Below are positions 1 through 8,549 of a DNA stretch of 64,000 nt, in pieces. Positions within the stretch are counted from its first letter, which is position 1. Each line of letters opens with the position of its first letter. The translations under genes were made by a program, and so were the position numbers. This DNA comes from Mangrovimonas sp. YM274 (GTDB lineage Bacteria > Bacteroidota > Bacteroidia > Flavobacteriales > Flavobacteriaceae). The stretch covers positions 3,759,914 to 3,823,913 of the forward strand of contig NZ_CP133091.1 in NCBI RefSeq assembly GCF_030908385.1. Direction: 5' to 3'. The notes under the pieces are model-generated. The model saw nothing but the letters and a program-made list of their open reading frames with translations, had not been told where the DNA came from and did no database searches.

Positions 1-2140
1 TATGGGTAAACTCGACACAAATAGATTCCAAAACTCCCAACACTCCTTTTTGCATTGCCAAGGAGCCGCAGAGCATAATGACGCCGCCATTATAAAGGGT
101 TTGTGCTATTTCGCTAGCATTGTCATGCAGTTTGTCCTGCACATAGCATTGTTCAGCTTCACGGGAAAGTACCAACTCAAAATCATTCAATTTTTTCTGA
201 AGTAACAAGGCATCTATTTGCGGTTGATATAAATTGAAGGACGCCTGAGTTCGCAAACCTAGATAAAGTTTGGTTTCCCTATGCTTTTTATTTTGATGGA
301 GCATTCCCAAAAAAGGCGCCACTCCGGTACCATTGGCAATAAGAATGACCTTTGGAGCTTTAACTGGAAAATGAAATGACGTATTTTTGATGATTTTAGC
401 CTTGAATTTATCTCCTACCAACAAATCATTTAGGTAATTGGAGCCCAAACCGTGCTCGTAGAATTTAATGCTCAATTGAATGTTTCCATCAACCTTCCCA
501 ATCGAATACAACCGCTCCCGATAGTCATTCTTTGGATAGATAGCCAACAAATCCCCAGAGGTAAACTTCTGTGTTTTTTTTGGTTTTAATTTGAGTAGAA
601 AGGTACTATCTAGATTATCGCTAACCGATGTCTTAGCCACAACCTTGATTTTTTTAGTTTGCTTTCGGTTAGGTACTAAATCTCCCTCTGGAATTTCCAC
701 AGTTAAACCTACATTGGCACTCCATGAACCTACAAACTGATGGAAGGCTTCTAGAGATTTATCGTTAATAGTGGTAACTTCCATGGCTCTTTCAAAATAC
801 ACCTCCATAGCTTTATCTATATCATAAGCGAATTGACAAAAATCGGGATAAGCTAAAGAACCAAAACCAACTACTGCATACCTACATTTATTAGGTTGTT
901 TGATGATTTTTAATTGTTCCAAAAACTTATCCGCGTTGGTAGGCGCTTCTCCCTGCCCGTAGGTAGCTGTAAAAGCAATAAGATGTTCAGCTTTTGGAAA
1001 TTGAGTATAATCGTTCAACTCCGTAATAAATACCTTTTCTCCAGCCTCAATTAACTGTTTATAAAACGCATTGGCATATTGCATGGTCGAACCATTTTCG
1101 GAGCCTACCAAAATGATGTATTGACATTCCTCTCTTCGGAATTTATTCTTTAATCCCGACGCACGACGCTTCAAGGTCATATCAAAACCGGAATAAATAA
1201 AAAACAAGATATTGATACTAGCCAAACCCAAAATAAAAGCCCAAATTGTATTGCCCCTTCCTGTATGCAACACCATGCTTAGATTGGTAACCACTTCCAC
1301 CATGGGTGCTTTCAAGCTACTTAACACTTCTCCCGTATATTGGTTCACTACCAACTCTTCCTGTTTTAGCTTTAAGGTAAAATAATCCTCTACATCGTCA
1401 GAAAAGGGAAATTCCAATGTTTCAACTTCAGAAAGTGGTGTGTTTTGGAACAATTCAAATTCAGAAACATCACGTTTTGGAATCTCTGAAATTGTATTAA
1501 AATCAATCTTGTGCTTTTCCTTGCTTTCTGGCAACAGATTGAATTTTTCCAAAGACAGGTATACCCCAGTAAGGGTAATAATGATGATAGGAATTAAGGA
1601 CAGACGCCCCAAGACCACATGCCAATACTGACTAAAATTCTCATTGACAATCTTAGCAAAAAACTGTTGGATGCCTCTTTGTCGTTTCACTATTAGAATG
1701 GTCCCGGTAATAGCAATCACAAACAGTAAAAAAGAGCACAGTCCCACAAAAAAACGACCGACACTCTTTAAAAATAAAGACCTATGAAAATTGGTAACCC
1801 ATTGAAAAAATTTGGAAGGCTGCAGTTTTGCTCCCAAAAACTCAGCCGTAACTGGATTAAAATACCCTTCCAAGTTGTCGCCATTCTCTGTGAATACAGA
1901 GGCTATTACAAAATGATTGGCATCAACCTTGATGTCGATAACTTCCGGGTAGGTTTCCTTAAATACCTCAACAGTTTTGGCCACAGACACCTCATCCAAA
2001 TTGGCAACTTTGTAAGGTGCCAATTGTTCAGAAATAGGCTGAAATGCCAAAATGGCCCCAGTTATGGAAGCCAAAAGGATAAAAACAACAGAAGATACAG
2101 CCAATGCAAGGTGACTGTATCTCCAAATTGAAATGGTCAT
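1..2140 (-). CDS. PepSY-TM / flavodoxin / FAD-NAD(P)H reductase fusion (partial)
   Basis: At least 713 residues are open and run off the left edge. The first third has about four membrane helices with histidines near their ends (for example FHRSLF, QYWHVV and VLHTGRG), typical of PepSY-associated TM proteins that bind b-type haem. Next comes a flavodoxin-like FMN domain (about residues 335-480, with the TATYGQGEAPT loop), then an FAD domain with RLYS near residue 542 and an NAD(P)H site with GTGVAPF near residue 605. The order matches cytochrome P450 reductase / sulfite reductase flavoprotein modules fused to a membrane haem domain. The expected role is to move electrons from cytosolic NAD(P)H across the inner membrane. 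It is the last visible gene of a tight four-gene run, 11 bp after the DUF2271 gene, whose product is a plausible electron acceptor. The start ATG at 2138-2140 is the first in frame. The domain call is secure; the physiological substrate is inferred. Confidence 0.88.
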   Translation of the reverse strand, partial: MTISIWRYSHLALAVSSVVFILLASITGAILAFQPISEQLAPYKVANLDEVSVAKTVEVFKETYPEVIDIKVDANHFVIASVFTENGDNLEGYFNPVTAEFLGAKLQPSKFFQWVTNFHRSLFLKSVGRFFVGLCSFLLFVIAITGTILIVKRQRGIQQFFAKIVNENFSQYWHVVLGRLSLIPIIIITLTGVYLSLEKFNLLPESKEKHKIDFNTISEIPKRDVSEFELFQNTPLSEVETLEFPFSDDVEDYFTLKLKQEELVVNQYTGEVLSSLKAPMVEVVTNLSMVLHTGRGNTIWAFILGLASINILFFIYSGFDMTLKRRASGLKNKFRREECQYIILVGSENGSTMQYANAFYKQLIEAGEKVFITELNDYTQFPKAEHLIAFTATYGQGEAPTNADKFLEQLKIIKQPNKCRYAVVGFGSLAYPDFCQFAYDIDKAMEVYFERAMEVTTINDKSLEAFHQFVGSWSANVGLTVEIPEGDLVPNRKQTKKIKVVAKTSVSDNLDSTFLLKLKPKKTQKFTSGDLLAIYPKNDYRERLYSIGKVDGNIQLSIKFYEHGLGSNYLNDLLVGDKFKAKIIKNTSFHFPVKAPKVILIANGTGVAPFLGMLHQNKKHRETKLYLGLRTQASFNLYQPQIDALLLQKKLNDFELVLSREAEQCYVQDKLHDNASEIAQTLYNGGVIMLCGSLAMQKGVLGVLESICVEFTH

Positions 2141-2151
2141 ATTACGATTGT

Positions 2152-2637
2152 TTAATTGGGCATCATGCGGACATACCGAATAAACCCAGTGCCTTCCACT
2201 TTACTTTTTATGCTTTCTGATGTCAATGGAAATTCAACATCCTGGGTATAATACCCTTGGTCTTCCACAGCTGTTTCAAAACGAATGCTGTAGCCTGCAT
2301 CAATTTTGGAATCTTCGATTTCGATAACATTAATACTGCGCTCTCCCCCTGAGATTGTAGCCCCAGTAATAGCATCGATATTGTTTCGTTTTTTACCGTA
2401 AAATTGCCACCAAGATTCCAAGGTATTGTACCACTCATTATCATCTCCCTGCACAAACAGTGTTTGCTCATAGTCACCATCAGGATTGATCAATGAAATG
2501 ACTACATAAGCCCCTTCCCCTGTATAATTGGTCAATTGGATCATGCATTTATATTTGGTTGATGGTCCTTGATTGGTAAATGACGCCAATCCAAAAACCA
2601 TAGTCAATCCAAGTATTATTAAACGTATATTTTTCAT
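2152..2637 (-). CDS. DUF2271 family periplasmic protein with flavinylation-like motif
   Basis: 161 residues with an N-terminal signal peptide (about 1-22) and an otherwise soluble beta-rich body, fitting the DUF2271 family. Residues 88-96 read DAITGATIS, which fits the ApbE flavinylation pattern D-x-x-(S/T)-G-A-T known from NqrC and RnfG, with T94 as the predicted FMN-bearing threonine. DUF2271 genes commonly sit beside PepSY genes, as here (11-bp gap). Inference: a periplasmic FMN carrier that takes electrons from the membrane reductase encoded downstream. No ApbE transferase gene is visible; it may lie left of the window. The family call is good; flavinylation is predicted only. Confidence 0.82.
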   Translation of the reverse strand: MKNIRLIILGLTMVFGLASFTNQGPSTKYKCMIQLTNYTGEGAYVVISLINPDGDYEQTLFVQGDDNEWYNTLESWWQFYGKKRNNIDAITGATISGGERSINVIEIEDSKIDAGYSIRFETAVEDQGYYTQDVEFPLTSESIKSKVEGTGFIRYVRMMPN

Positions 2638-2649
2638 TCTGTAAATGTC

Positions 2650-4131
2650 TTATTTTAAAAATTCTATTGAAATGTTATTGCTTTTCAACAATTCATTTTC
2701 CTGGGCCAAGTCGTAGGCCGTCTCCTCAAATTCGGTCATAAGGGTTTTGTTCGCACCTTGTGCCACCAAGTATTTCATAATGCCATCATCGGAAGCTTTC
2801 ATGGCTGCCAAATGCAAAGCAGTGTTCCCGTCTCCATTTTTAGCATTCACATCAATTTTCATTTCCGAAGCCATTTTCAACAACTCCAAACTTCCTTTTT
2901 CAACAGCCATATGATACCATGTATTGCCATTTTTTTGGGTTTGTCCCAACAGTAATCCATGTTTCTCTAGGCTGCTTAATTTTTCGGAAAACTCCTTAGG
3001 GTTTCTAGTTGAATAAGAATTTACCAAAGCATAAACCAAACTATTTCCCTCAGTATCTACAACATCTATTTTCGCTCCTCTCTTCATCAAGAATTCAACC
3101 ACTTCAACAGAATTTCCTTCCACAGCATAAAACAAAGCTGTTTGTCCTTTTTTGTTGGCATGATTGATATCCTTAAGGGTTTTGGACATTAGTTTTACCA
3201 TGTCTAAATTATTTCTGTAAGCGGCATTCATAAAAGGTGTATTTCCATCATGATCTTCTTCATTCACGTCCAAACCTTTCTCCAAGAGATAGCGTATCAA
3301 TTCTTCATCCTTACTTCTTGAAGCCAAAATATGTAAAGGTGTCTGCCCTTCTCTATTGATGACATTAGGATTGAGGCCTTGTTCCTCCAAAAATTTATAG
3401 ACTTCAATACCGTTAGTCTTTCCTCTGGTTCCATAGGCTGCAAACATAAAAGCTTGGTTATTCCCATTTACACCTCTTCCTTCTAGAACTTTCAAGGCTT
3501 CCAAATTACCAGTCCTTGCCACGTAGTTAAAAATCCCATTGCCGTCTGAATCCACGCTATTGATATCCAATCCCTTTTTCTGAAAGTATTCTACCAATTG
3601 AAAATCCTCATCATTTGGTGCTACCAACAGCAAAGCATTTGCTCCATTAGGCGTGAGATCTTTTTTTAAATTCGCACCATTGGCCAAACAAAGGTCGTAC
3701 ACATCAGTGTTCTTCTGACCTGAAGAGGCTGCAAAATTTAAGATGGTATTGCCTTTATCATCTGTAATATCGGTTTTGGCACCGTGCTGCAACAAATACT
3801 CCATGACTTGGGTATTGCCCTTATACGCTGCCCAGAAAATGTAGGTACGTCCGTCGTGGGTTAGTTTGTTAACATCATTGCCTTCTTGGGATATCAAATA
3901 GGTAATGCTGTTAAATGGAGCATCTTGTAAAATGGCATATACCACGCCATCAAAATTATTACCATTAGCTTGAGCAGGGTCATTCCCTTCTGCAATTTTC
4001 GCTTTAATCGCCGCTACATTTGGTTGCGATTTCCAAAAGTCTCGGTTTAAAAAAACGTTATCCTGTGCAAACGATTGTATCCCCAGTAGCAACATAGCAC
4101 CGAGGATACAGGATTTAAAACAACTATTCAT
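2650..4131 (-). CDS. Secreted ankyrin-repeat protein
   Basis: 493 residues: a signal peptide (about 1-22, ending SFAQ), then roughly ten ankyrin repeats to the C terminus. The repeats are recognised by recurring G-(N/Q)-T-x-(L/F)-x-x-A-A and LL-x-x-G-A-(D/K/N) patterns, for example GNTPFMNAA, GQTALFYAV and GNTALHLAA. There is no membrane anchor, so it is probably periplasmic. Ankyrin repeats bind proteins and give no enzymatic activity. It is the second gene of the DUF6607-ankyrin-DUF2271-PepSY reductase run, 4 bp after DUF6607 and 12 bp before DUF2271, so it may scaffold these components. A periplasmic ankyrin protein (AnkB) that supports a haem enzyme is known in Pseudomonas; the analogy is inference. 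Confidence 0.85.
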   Translation of the reverse strand: MNSCFKSCILGAMLLLGIQSFAQDNVFLNRDFWKSQPNVAAIKAKIAEGNDPAQANGNNFDGVVYAILQDAPFNSITYLISQEGNDVNKLTHDGRTYIFWAAYKGNTQVMEYLLQHGAKTDITDDKGNTILNFAASSGQKNTDVYDLCLANGANLKKDLTPNGANALLLVAPNDEDFQLVEYFQKKGLDINSVDSDGNGIFNYVARTGNLEALKVLEGRGVNGNNQAFMFAAYGTRGKTNGIEVYKFLEEQGLNPNVINREGQTPLHILASRSKDEELIRYLLEKGLDVNEEDHDGNTPFMNAAYRNNLDMVKLMSKTLKDINHANKKGQTALFYAVEGNSVEVVEFLMKRGAKIDVVDTEGNSLVYALVNSYSTRNPKEFSEKLSSLEKHGLLLGQTQKNGNTWYHMAVEKGSLELLKMASEMKIDVNAKNGDGNTALHLAAMKASDDGIMKYLVAQGANKTLMTEFEETAYDLAQENELLKSNNISIEFLK

Positions 4132-4135
4132 AAGC

Positions 4136-5041
4136 TTATTTTACAAACGATTCAATTAACGGATTGATTTCCTCCGCTGTTTGGTATTTTTCAGCATCAA
4201 ACAAATATTTGAACAACACCTTGTTATCCACTTTTTCCTGCAAATATAAATCTTTATGTCTTGCAAACACGTCATCCCACTTAGCTCTTACCAAAGCCCA
4301 TTTTGCCTGATTGGTATTCCAGTAATCTTGAGCCGCTTTACACATGCTATCGACTACTTTTACATAGGTATTGTATCCTTTTTCCTGAGCCAAGACCTTA
4401 TCTTCCTTTCCTTCCTCACGCACTAACTTATCATTGTCTTGATTGTGAATCCAACCGCTAGCTGTAATCTCGTGACGATTTCTTCTTACCGTCACATTAT
4501 AATCACTACGTTGGGTATACTCGCGTCTTGGTAGTGGCGCAGTTGTAGTATTTTCCCAATAGCTTTTGCCATCTACATGTACCCAAGTCGCAGTCCCTTC
4601 ATATCTTGGGCTGTCGTCCACTTGAAATACTTTTTGCGTCCACTGTCCTTTTACTTCACTTTTCGGCAAACTTTGGTAGCTCCATTTATTATCATGGTCG
4701 TACACATACAAATCGGTGTTTTCAAATTCCCAATCCTGTCTCCAATGCTTCACAATATGAGGCGCCTCCGATGGTCCTACAATCAATAAATGCTGCATGG
4801 AAATTTTATCCTTGCTATCCTCTACCAACTGTACCCACTCCAAACCTCTATCGTGTTTTGTTTTGGAAGGCACATATGTTGAATCTCCCGAATACTCAAA
4901 GGTTTCAGCAAAATTGAAATTTACCTTATAACAGCCACACATATCTTTAATGGCTTGTTGATCTTGTTTCTTTTTGTTTTGGGCATGTAGGTTCACACTT
5001 AAAAATAATGCCGCTGCAACTAATGGAAAAATACGTTTCAT
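4136..5041 (-). CDS. DUF6607 family secreted protein
   Basis: 301 residues with a signal peptide (MKRIFPLVAAALFLSVNLHAQ) and a hydrophilic body rich in Trp, Tyr and Asp; residues 35-37 read CGC. The sequence matches my memory of the DUF6607 family of Bacteroidota, whose function is unknown. It is the first gene of the leftward run and diverges from a TonB receptor across a 72-bp spacer, so it probably belongs to the same haem/iron-acquisition regulon. The start at 5041 gives a complete signal peptide. No catalytic motif was recognised. Confidence 0.7.
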   Translation of the reverse strand: MKRIFPLVAAALFLSVNLHAQNKKKQDQQAIKDMCGCYKVNFNFAETFEYSGDSTYVPSKTKHDRGLEWVQLVEDSKDKISMQHLLIVGPSEAPHIVKHWRQDWEFENTDLYVYDHDNKWSYQSLPKSEVKGQWTQKVFQVDDSPRYEGTATWVHVDGKSYWENTTTAPLPRREYTQRSDYNVTVRRNRHEITASGWIHNQDNDKLVREEGKEDKVLAQEKGYNTYVKVVDSMCKAAQDYWNTNQAKWALVRAKWDDVFARHKDLYLQEKVDNKVLFKYLFDAEKYQTAEEINPLIESFVK

Positions 5042-5056
5042 TGAAAAAAATTATTC

Positions 5057-5093
5057 TTATTTAGATTGATTTAAAATAACATTGATATATTTG
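5057..5093 (+). promoter_or_regulatory. Promoter and overlapping palindrome for the TonB receptor operon
   Basis: TATATTTG at 5086-5093 matches the Bacteroidota -7 consensus TAnnTTTG exactly, and TTG at 5066-5068 lies 17 bp upstream, within the accepted spacing. Translation starts at 5114. An imperfect palindrome (TTATTT at 5057-5062, AAATAA at 5074-5079) covers the -33 element, so it could be an operator; a Fur-like iron repressor is the obvious candidate but this is inference. A divergent -7-like box (TAGTTTTG, minus strand 5106-5099) faces the DUF6607 gene but lacks a matching -33 element. Confidence 0.55.
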
Positions 5094-5113
5094 CAACGCA
5101 AAACTAATCAAGA

Positions 5114-7189
5114 ATGAGTCTAAATAAAAATAAAATTATCGTTTATTTTTTACTTTTTTTAAGCCGCTTCGCCTTTTCGCAGGAAGTAACACAGGACTCT
5201 ACCCAAATTGAAGAACTCCAAGAGGTCATGGTTACGGCCACTCGAACCGAAAGACAGCTATCGTCTTTACCGCTGCCTGCCCAGTTGATTTCGAAAAAAG
5301 AAATTCAACAAATCAACTCCATGAGATTAAGCGATTTAATCAATGAACAAACTGGTTTAATTACTATACCCGACTTTGGAGGTGGGGAAGGCATACAAAT
5401 GCAGGGCTTAGATTCGCAGTATACTTTAATCATGATTGATGGCGTCCCTTTAATTGGACGCTCGGCAGGAACTTTGGATATCAGTAGAATTTCCGTTGGA
5501 AATATTAAACAAATAGAAATTATTAAAGGGGCCTCCTCCAGTCTTTATGGAAGTGAAGCTCTTGGAGGCGTAATCAATATTATTACCGAAGACCCTAATG
5601 CCGGAATCCAAGGACAAGTAAGTTCCAGATATGGTTCTTTCCAGACTTATGACACATCGCTTTCCTTAGGCTACAAAAAAGAGGCCTTTGCCATAAGTGG
5701 ATTTTACAACCGTTTTAGCAGTGAAGGTTACGATTTAAACAAAACTGATGCTCTAAATACGGTAGAGCCATTTGCTAACCATACTGTAAACACTCAAATT
5801 ACCTACAATTTCTCAGAGCAAACAAACCTGTCTTTATCAGGAAGATATTATACCCAAAATCAAGATTATGTAGCTTCTGAAAACCTAAAGGGAAAAAGTG
5901 ATATAAATGAATGGAATACCCATTTAAAACTCAACCACACATACAACCCAAAATGGAACAGCTATTTTGAATTGTATGCCACGCAATACAAAGCAGAGGA
6001 ATACCTTAATAATATAGACTATTCTAGATATAGCGATGCCTATTTTGACCAACTCATGATGAGGCCAGAAATGCGTGCACTTTTTGAACCCAATGACAAG
6101 CATAATGCGATAGTTGGAATTGGCTGGACACATGAACGCTTAAATAGAACTGACTTTAGCACCAATCCCGAATTTAACTCCCCTTACATTTATGCACAAT
6201 ATGATGCTAACCCAACGGACAAACTTAACCTTATAATTGGAGCCAGATTTGACCACCACAGTGAATACAATTCACAATTCAGTCCAAAGGCAGCTTTACG
6301 TTATAAATTAAACACAAAGATTGCAGTTAAAGCATCTGTTGGTTATGGCTTTAAAGCTCCAGATTTTAGGCAACTCTATTTTGATTTCTCCAATTCCGCC
6401 GTCGGATATACGGTCTTAGGATATAACGCGGTTACCACAGCAATTCCTCAAATGGAAGCCAATGGTGAAATAGCCAACATTGTAGTACCAATTTCAGAAT
6501 TCGAAGCCCATTTAAAGGCCGAAAATTCCATAGCCTATAATCTAGGGGTCGATTACAAGCCTTTTTCATCTTTAAAACTTAACCTAAACTTGTTCCGAAA
6601 CACTATTAATGATTTAATAGATACCCGAGTTGTTGCAAATAAAACAAATGGTCAAAATGTATTTAGCTATTACAATGTAAACAACGTCTTTACTCAAGGC
6701 TTAGAACTCAATACAAGTTGGAAACCCAATAACAATCTAACTATATCGGGAGGGTATCAATTACTATATGCAAAGGATAAAGCGGCTCAAGACAACTTTG
6801 AAAACGGAACTGTTTATGCTAGGCTTACTCCAAGCTCCCCATCGTTTCAACTCAACAAAAAAGACTATTTCGGCCTTTATAATCGTTCAAGGCATATGGC
6901 TAATTTCAAGGTCTTCTACGTGTTCCCAAAATGGAAATTGGATGCGAACCTTAGAGGTACCTACCGAAGTAAATATGGTCTGTATGATACCAATGGCAAC
7001 ACCTATCTAGATGCCTATGATGAGTTTGTTGACGGATATTCAATTTGGGACATTGCCTTTAACAAAACGGTTTTTAAACATTACAAAATAGGTTTTGGCA
7101 TTGACAATCTGTTTGGCTTTACCGATACGCAACATATCAGCAACATATCAGGTCGCAATATTTACGGAAAACTTAATATTCAAATTTAA
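5114..7189 (+). CDS. TonB-dependent outer-membrane receptor, probable haem/iron uptake
   Basis: 691 residues. A signal peptide (about 1-22) is followed by a plug domain (about 35-155) with VMVTATRTER, LIMIDGVPLIG and the typical IEIIKGASSSLYGSEALGG block, then a beta-barrel ending in aromatic-rich strands. In the barrel, YGFKAPDFRQLYF and LKAENSIAYNLGVDY occupy the places of the FRAP and NPNL boxes of haem receptors, in altered form. The downstream gene (25-bp gap) encodes an HmuY-family lipoprotein, the classic haemophore partner of HmuR receptors, so haem is the most likely substrate; another iron chelate remains possible. The length is normal for haem or siderophore receptors. Confidence 0.88.
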   Translation: MSLNKNKIIVYFLLFLSRFAFSQEVTQDSTQIEELQEVMVTATRTERQLSSLPLPAQLISKKEIQQINSMRLSDLINEQTGLITIPDFGGGEGIQMQGLDSQYTLIMIDGVPLIGRSAGTLDISRISVGNIKQIEIIKGASSSLYGSEALGGVINIITEDPNAGIQGQVSSRYGSFQTYDTSLSLGYKKEAFAISGFYNRFSSEGYDLNKTDALNTVEPFANHTVNTQITYNFSEQTNLSLSGRYYTQNQDYVASENLKGKSDINEWNTHLKLNHTYNPKWNSYFELYATQYKAEEYLNNIDYSRYSDAYFDQLMMRPEMRALFEPNDKHNAIVGIGWTHERLNRTDFSTNPEFNSPYIYAQYDANPTDKLNLIIGARFDHHSEYNSQFSPKAALRYKLNTKIAVKASVGYGFKAPDFRQLYFDFSNSAVGYTVLGYNAVTTAIPQMEANGEIANIVVPISEFEAHLKAENSIAYNLGVDYKPFSSLKLNLNLFRNTINDLIDTRVVANKTNGQNVFSYYNVNNVFTQGLELNTSWKPNNNLTISGGYQLLYAKDKAAQDNFENGTVYARLTPSSPSFQLNKKDYFGLYNRSRHMANFKVFYVFPKWKLDANLRGTYRSKYGLYDTNGNTYLDAYDEFVDGYSIWDIAFNKTVFKHYKIGFGIDNLFGFTDTQHISNISGRNIYGKLNIQI

Positions 7190-7214
7190 ATAAACATCAA
7201 AAACACTTACTTTT

Positions 7215-7841
7215 ATGAAAACAATTAAACATTTAACACTAGCACTACTTTTTATAGGTTTTACTTCTTGTAGCAATGATGATGATAACTCGAGTGCTTT
7301 AATGGAGATTGAAGCAGAAACAATCACGAATCTTCAAGCCACCCAATCGGCAGACTATTCCACCACACCGCCAACAATAACCGGAGATTACATAAAATTT
7401 TCCTTTGACGCTGGCGCCATTACTACCGGAGACGAATGGGATATCGCGTTTAGAGGCTCTACAATTATTATAAATGGAGGAGAAGCCACAGCAGAAGACC
7501 AACCAGAAAGAACAGGTGAAGGCGGAGCCTATATTGCTTCAGGGACATTTGCTAGCGTAACAACTGTGGACCCTTCATTATTCAATGCAGACAGCACTAC
7601 CAACGGACTAGCAATTCCAACAGGTTCTGACAACGGATGGTATAATTACAACCCAACAAACCACCTAATCACTCCTCTTGCGGGTAAAATTATTGTTGTG
7701 AAAACACATGATGGGCGCTTTGCCAAAATAGAAATTTTAAGCTATTATGAAAACAGTACTCCTAATGAGGATTTAACCAATTCGCAATTCTACACATTCA
7801 ATTATGTGTACCAACCAAACCAAGGAGAGAGCACATTTTAA
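7215..7841 (+). CDS. HmuY family haem-binding-type lipoprotein
   Basis: 208 residues with a lipoprotein signal (GFTSC, lipidation at C19) and an Asp/Asn-rich linker just after it. The beta-rich body has the HmuY-family stretch around residues 65-80 (DEWDIAFRGSTIIINGG). HmuY proteins bind haem outside the cell and pass it to a TonB receptor; here the receptor gene lies directly upstream in the same orientation. The transcription unit ends in a strong hairpin at 7882-7908. Axial haem ligands could not be assigned by eye. Confidence 0.85.
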   Translation: MKTIKHLTLALLFIGFTSCSNDDDNSSALMEIEAETITNLQATQSADYSTTPPTITGDYIKFSFDAGAITTGDEWDIAFRGSTIIINGGEATAEDQPERTGEGGAYIASGTFASVTTVDPSLFNADSTTNGLAIPTGSDNGWYNYNPTNHLITPLAGKIIVVKTHDGRFAKIEILSYYENSTPNEDLTNSQFYTFNYVYQPNQGESTF

Positions 7842-7881
7842 TTGTCTCTTTTAAGATTAGCTGCATTAGTCAAACTAAAAG

Positions 7882-7908
7882 GCCACTCAATTTGAGTGGC
7901 TTTTTTTT
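7882..7908. terminator. Intrinsic terminator between convergent hmuY-like and carbonic anhydrase genes
   Basis: GCCACTC / GAGTGGC stem with an AATTT loop, followed by eight T on the plus strand. An A-rich flank on the other side may let it work for the leftward carbonic anhydrase unit too. Confidence 0.85.
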
Positions 7909-7910
7909 GT

Positions 7911-8537
7911 TTAGTCCAAATGATAAATCTGTCGAATTTTTTCCAATATGGATTCAAAGTCTATTTTCAAGTCAATGAGTTTGCCAGAATGCACATCAAA
8001 CACCCAACCATGGACTTTTAAGCCGCGTTCCCGAACGGCTTTTTGGATGGCAGCTGTTTTGATTAGATTGACACATTGCTCCTGAACGTTCAATTCTATT
8101 AAACGATCATATCTTTTATTTTGGTTGTCAATGGCATTAAGCTCTTCGGCGTGCAAACGATACACATCCCTAATGCTTCGCAACCAAGGGTTCAACAATC
8201 CCAAATCTTCCGAGAGCATAGCTGCCTTAACACCTCCGCAGGCGTAATGTCCACATACCACCACATCGGCAACCTTCAAATGGTTCACGGCATAGTCCAC
8301 TACGGACATTGCATTTAAATCGGTAGCGATAACCATGTTTGCAATGTTACGATGAACAAAAGCCTCCCCGGGCTCCAAACCCATAAGACCTTCCACATCT
8401 ACACGACTATCGGAACAACCGATATATAAAAATTGAGGGCTTTGACCCTTCCCCAACTTATTAAAGTAGTTTTCATCCTTGGTCAATTTCTCCTGAATCC
8501 ACTTTTCGTTGTTCTCAAAAACTCTATTTAAATCCAT
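7911..8537 (-). CDS. Beta-carbonic anhydrase (Can type)
   Basis: 208 residues, full length for a prokaryotic beta-carbonic anhydrase. Zinc ligands and active-site residues are C41, D43, R45 (CSDSR), H97 and C100 (GHYACGG), almost the same numbering as E. coli Can. It catalyses CO2 + H2O to bicarbonate + H+ in the cytosol. It lies 12 bp after a SulP transporter gene in the same orientation, so the pair probably handles bicarbonate uptake or CO2 retention. The shared terminator lies just beyond the stop codon. Confidence 0.95.
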   Translation of the reverse strand: MDLNRVFENNEKWIQEKLTKDENYFNKLGKGQSPQFLYIGCSDSRVDVEGLMGLEPGEAFVHRNIANMVIATDLNAMSVVDYAVNHLKVADVVVCGHYACGGVKAAMLSEDLGLLNPWLRSIRDVYRLHAEELNAIDNQNKRYDRLIELNVQEQCVNLIKTAAIQKAVRERGLKVHGWVFDVHSGKLIDLKIDFESILEKIRQIYHLD

Positions 8538-8549
8538 TTTGTAATCTAA

